Notes under the pieces: model-generated
Told to the model about the DNA's origin: nothing
Seen by the model: the letters and a program-made list of their open reading frames with translations, nothing else
Database searches by the model: none
Position numbers and translations under genes: made by a program
Shown here: positions 61,677 through 64,000 of the stretch, piece by piece
How positions within the stretch are numbered: the first letter of the stretch is position 1
How the letters are laid out: every line of letters begins with the position of its first letter
Assembly (NCBI GenBank): GCA_049275655.1
Contig: JBASUY010000040.1
Location: 1-64,000 of the forward strand
DNA: 64,000 nucleotides
Direction: 5' to 3'
Source of the DNA: Sherwoodlollariibacterium sp049275655
GTDB taxonomy: Bacteria > Omnitrophota > Gorgyraeia > Gygaellales > Profunditerraquicolaceae

Positions 61677-63059
61677 ATGAAGGGCCTGTTAGGCTTTATT
61701 ACTATTTTTTTCTCTTTAGGGATAATCTATACCTATATTTTTAGGGTTTATTTTTGGCCCTTGTGCCTTATTGCTTTCTTTTTTATCTGTGTCTCTTTTT
61801 TTCTTTTAAATAAAAAGAATGTCTTTGATTTTTCTCTTCTTGCCTTAGCATTTATTTTAGGTTCGCTTAGCCTTAAAAACGCATATATAATTCCTAAATC
61901 CGATATATCCCGGTATAGTTTTTATAATAAGGATAAAGTTTGCGTCGTAAAAGGTTTTGTCAATAGCTTTCCTTTTAAGAGAGGCGGGCGCGTCTATTTT
62001 ATATTTAGGGCTACAACTTTACAGGAGCAAGAAAAAGCCTTTGTGACTTGCGGCGATATATTCGTCTCTTCTAAGCCTAACAAGAGATTATCTTACGGAG
62101 ACGAACTTATCTTAATTGGAAAGCCTAAAAGGCATTATTACTTAAGAAAGAATAATGCCCTTGCAACAATCTCAATTAAGAGTAATACCGAATTAATAAA
62201 GTTAAACGCCAATAGAGGCAGGTTTTTTAAGAAGCTTGCGTTTTATTTAAGAGAAAAAGCCAAAGTTATATTTAAAAGATACCTTTCTTCTCTAGCTTCA
62301 AGTATAACCTCTGCTATGGTTTTAGGGGATAAAAATACCATCCTCCCGGGGGTTTATGATTCTATGATTAAGATAGGGGCAATACATATTATGGTGGTAA
62401 GCGGATTTCATGTCGGGGTAGTTGCTTTTATCTCAGGGCTGGCCTTTAAATTTTTGCGCATAAACCGCAGATTTAAGCTTTTAGGGATAGTATTTTGCAT
62501 GTTTGTCTATTGCCTTCTTACGGGCTCTGCTATACCGGTTGTGCGGGCAACAATTATGGGTATATTTTTGAGCATAGGGGTATTCTTTGAAAGAGAGCAG
62601 AGTATAGAAAAGGCCTTGTCTTTATCAGCGCTAATCATATTAGCAACGGCTCCGAAGAGCCTCTTTTCAATAAGTTTTCAACTTTCTTTTGTTAGCGTTA
62701 TCAGTATAGTTTATTTATACCCTTGCATTAAAAGGTTATTTAAGGCGGAGGGGGTAAAAATAATATTCTTAAGAAAAATTATTGAGAGTTTATTTCTTTC
62801 TTTTTCCGCGTGGCTTGGGACAGCCGGGTTTATAGCCTATTATTTTAAGCTTATTACCCCGGTAGCTACATTAGCCAATATCTTTATTATACCGGTAGCC
62901 TCTTTGGTTATCATATCAGGTCTGATTCTAGTTATTTTTGCTTCTGTTTTCCCTTCTTTATCCGGCGCGTTTGCGGCGTTTAATGAATTAATGGTCTTTC
63001 TGCTCGTTAAATTAAGCGCGTTTTTTTCTTGTCTGCCTTTAGCCTATTTTAGGCTATAA
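61677..63059 (+). CDS. comEC: ComEC/Rec2-family competence membrane channel, short form
   Basis: This 460-residue polytopic membrane protein has a DUF4131-like N terminus and the Competence domain signature LPGVYDSMIKIGAIHIMVVSGFHVGVVAFI followed by many membrane helices. It imports single-stranded DNA. The C-terminal metallo-beta-lactamase nuclease domain found in long forms is absent; the protein ends after the last helices, as in other short ComECs. ATG directly follows the comEA stop. Confidence 0.9.
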   Translation: MKGLLGFITIFFSLGIIYTYIFRVYFWPLCLIAFFFICVSFFLLNKKNVFDFSLLALAFILGSLSLKNAYIIPKSDISRYSFYNKDKVCVVKGFVNSFPFKRGGRVYFIFRATTLQEQEKAFVTCGDIFVSSKPNKRLSYGDELILIGKPKRHYYLRKNNALATISIKSNTELIKLNANRGRFFKKLAFYLREKAKVIFKRYLSSLASSITSAMVLGDKNTILPGVYDSMIKIGAIHIMVVSGFHVGVVAFISGLAFKFLRINRRFKLLGIVFCMFVYCLLTGSAIPVVRATIMGIFLSIGVFFEREQSIEKALSLSALIILATAPKSLFSISFQLSFVSVISIVYLYPCIKRLFKAEGVKIIFLRKIIESLFLSFSAWLGTAGFIAYYFKLITPVATLANIFIIPVASLVIISGLILVIFASVFPSLSGAFAAFNELMVFLLVKLSAFFSCLPLAYFRL

Positions 63060-63068
63060 CCTTTTCTT

Positions 63069-63097
63069 TTGACAAAAGCTTTTTAGTATGTTAAAGT
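63069..63097 (+). promoter_or_regulatory. Promoter of the BamD-like gene, near-leaderless
   Basis: TTGACA (63069-63074), a 17-nt spacer and TAAAGT (63092-63097). The start would be near 63104, about 3 nt before the ATG at 63107, again without a ribosome binding site. Confidence 0.65.
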
Positions 63098-63106
63098 CTT
63101 ATTATT

Positions 63107-64000
63107 ATGCGACGGGTATCGGCTTTTCTTTTAGGCTTCTTTATAGTTACGGTTAGCCCTGCCTACTCTTTTTGGATTTGGACCCCTAAGAGCGGCAAGT
63201 GGGTTAATCCTAAGAATGTTGCCAAAGAAAGCCCTAAGGAGCAATTAGATTATGCGTTAGGGTTTTATAATGAAAAAAAGTATGAAGAAGCCTTGCGCGA
63301 ATTTAAAAAGCTTCTTAAAGAATACTCTAAATCTTTTGAGGCATCGGAATCCCAGTATTACTTAGGTTTGATTGAAGAATCCCGTCAAAACTACTATCAG
63401 GCTTATTTGGCATATCAAAAATTAATTGATAAATACCCTTTTTCTGAGCGCATTAAAGATGTTATTGAAAGGCAGTATGATATTGCGGGTAAATTTATGT
63501 CCGGGTATAAACGCAAGGCTTTGGGAATTGCCCTGCCGGTTGAAAATCCCGCAATTGAGATATATACTAAAGTAATAGAAAACTCTACCTATGGCCCGTT
63601 TGCGCCAAAGGCGCAATATAAGCTTGGATTGGTCCTAAAAGGGTTACAGCGTTATTTTGAGGCAGAGGACGCCTTTGATAAGGTTATCGCTAATTATCCT
63701 GATAGCGAATGGGCAGAGCCGGCAAAGTTTCAAATTGCCTCCTGCCGCGCGGCGATGTCGCGTAGTCCTGAGTATGACCAGGGGGCAGCCGGGGAGGCAA
63801 AACAGAAATTTGAGGACTTTGTAAGAGAGCATCCGGATGCAGTGCTTTCTCAAGAGGCAGAGGCTAATATCGCAAGCCTTAATGAGAAGGAGGCCGAGGC
63901 GCATTTTAATACCGCTAGGTTTTATGAAAAGCAAAGAGCTTATAAAGCGGCAAAGATATATTATGAAAGCGTTATAAACAATTACCCAAAAAGCGCCTGG
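63107..64000 (+). CDS. BamD/YbgF-like secreted TPR protein, 3' end beyond window
   Basis: An open frame of 298 codons runs to the last base without a stop. The protein starts with a signal peptide (MRRVSAFLLGFFIVTVSPAYS, no lipobox cysteine). It continues with TPR repeats of the outer-membrane-lipoprotein BamD/Tol-Pal type: EQLDYALGFYNEKKYEEAL, SQYYLGLIEES, KAQYKLGLVLKGL, AKFQIASCRAAM and NTARFYEKQRAYKAAKIYYE. It probably works in outer membrane protein assembly or cell-wall division functions. The C terminus is unseen. Confidence 0.85.
   Translation, partial: MRRVSAFLLGFFIVTVSPAYSFWIWTPKSGKWVNPKNVAKESPKEQLDYALGFYNEKKYEEALREFKKLLKEYSKSFEASESQYYLGLIEESRQNYYQAYLAYQKLIDKYPFSERIKDVIERQYDIAGKFMSGYKRKALGIALPVENPAIEIYTKVIENSTYGPFAPKAQYKLGLVLKGLQRYFEAEDAFDKVIANYPDSEWAEPAKFQIASCRAAMSRSPEYDQGAAGEAKQKFEDFVREHPDAVLSQEAEANIASLNEKEAEAHFNTARFYEKQRAYKAAKIYYESVINNYPKSAW

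Overview
The window is an AT-rich, gene-dense bacterial chromosome segment. Almost every gene lies on the + strand; the exceptions are a ComM/YifB-type ATPase and one tRNA. The gene set (outer-membrane TolC/RND export, BamD-like TPR protein, L,D-transpeptidase, PilZ proteins, many TPR and DUF proteins, TIGR04076 and PG0541 families) suggests a Gram-negative environmental lineage. It resembles what is usually seen in Candidatus Omnitrophota (PVC group), but that is an inference from gene content and was not tested phylogenetically.

Layout. 1-325: 3' part of a tRNA-Asp, a terminator and a hairpin-rich non-coding stretch. 325-11050: a compact run of small enzymes and envelope proteins: tRNA-binding protein, cysteine-cluster protein, DUF2156 protein, DnaQ-like exonuclease, DUF3857/transglutaminase, a PilZ/glycosidase-like fusion, EndoIII-like glycosylase, M20 peptidase, PAC2, HAD and UPF0280. 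11250-17127: two tandem D-Ala-D-Ala-ligase-like ATP-grasp enzymes, a KamA radical SAM aminomutase, an EF-G2-like translation factor and a degenerate YchF-like protein. 17149-22279: purH, folC, mnmE, folE and a small membrane protein. 22280-28383: PilZ protein with a switch-like leader, PKD lipoprotein, comM, a PAP2-like protein, LysM/L,D-transpeptidase, accA and a PadR regulator. 28485-34534: a MarR-TolC-MFP-RND-PII-like efflux operon.

36533-44038 is the highlight. It encodes a complete-looking minimal type II aromatic polyketide synthase: an active ketosynthase, a ketosynthase paralogue that has lost all catalytic residues (chain-length-factor-like), ACP, a PF04199-type cyclase, a TcmN/WhiE-like aromatase/cyclase, a ketoreductase-type SDR, an MFS exporter and a B12-binding radical SAM enzyme. 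Type II PKS clusters are best known from Actinobacteria. The aromatic product here cannot be predicted from sequence alone.

44065-49613 follows with an amidohydrolase and a nucleoside phosphorylase / MtnA-like isomerase / class II aldolase-SCP2 fusion / aldehyde dehydrogenase set. Together these look like a DHAP shunt for salvaging 5'-deoxyadenosine or methylthioadenosine, the by-products of radical SAM and SAM chemistry. 49621-57487 holds an acyltransferase, purU, an AsmA-like protein, an unknown helical protein, an acyl-CoA ligase, rlmN and an M1 aminopeptidase. 57488-64000 has tRNA-Leu(CAA), tRNA-Ala(GGC), nfo, leuS, comEA, a short comEC and a BamD-like TPR protein that runs off the end of the window.

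Several promoters fit TTGACA-17-TATAAT well. Two of them sit so close to their genes (nfo and the BamD-like gene) that the mRNAs would be nearly leaderless. The MarR operon and the downstream PCP_red-like/panE genes share a 10-bp motif just after their -10 boxes. In the second case the motif is part of a perfect 26-bp palindrome, suggesting a common repressor.
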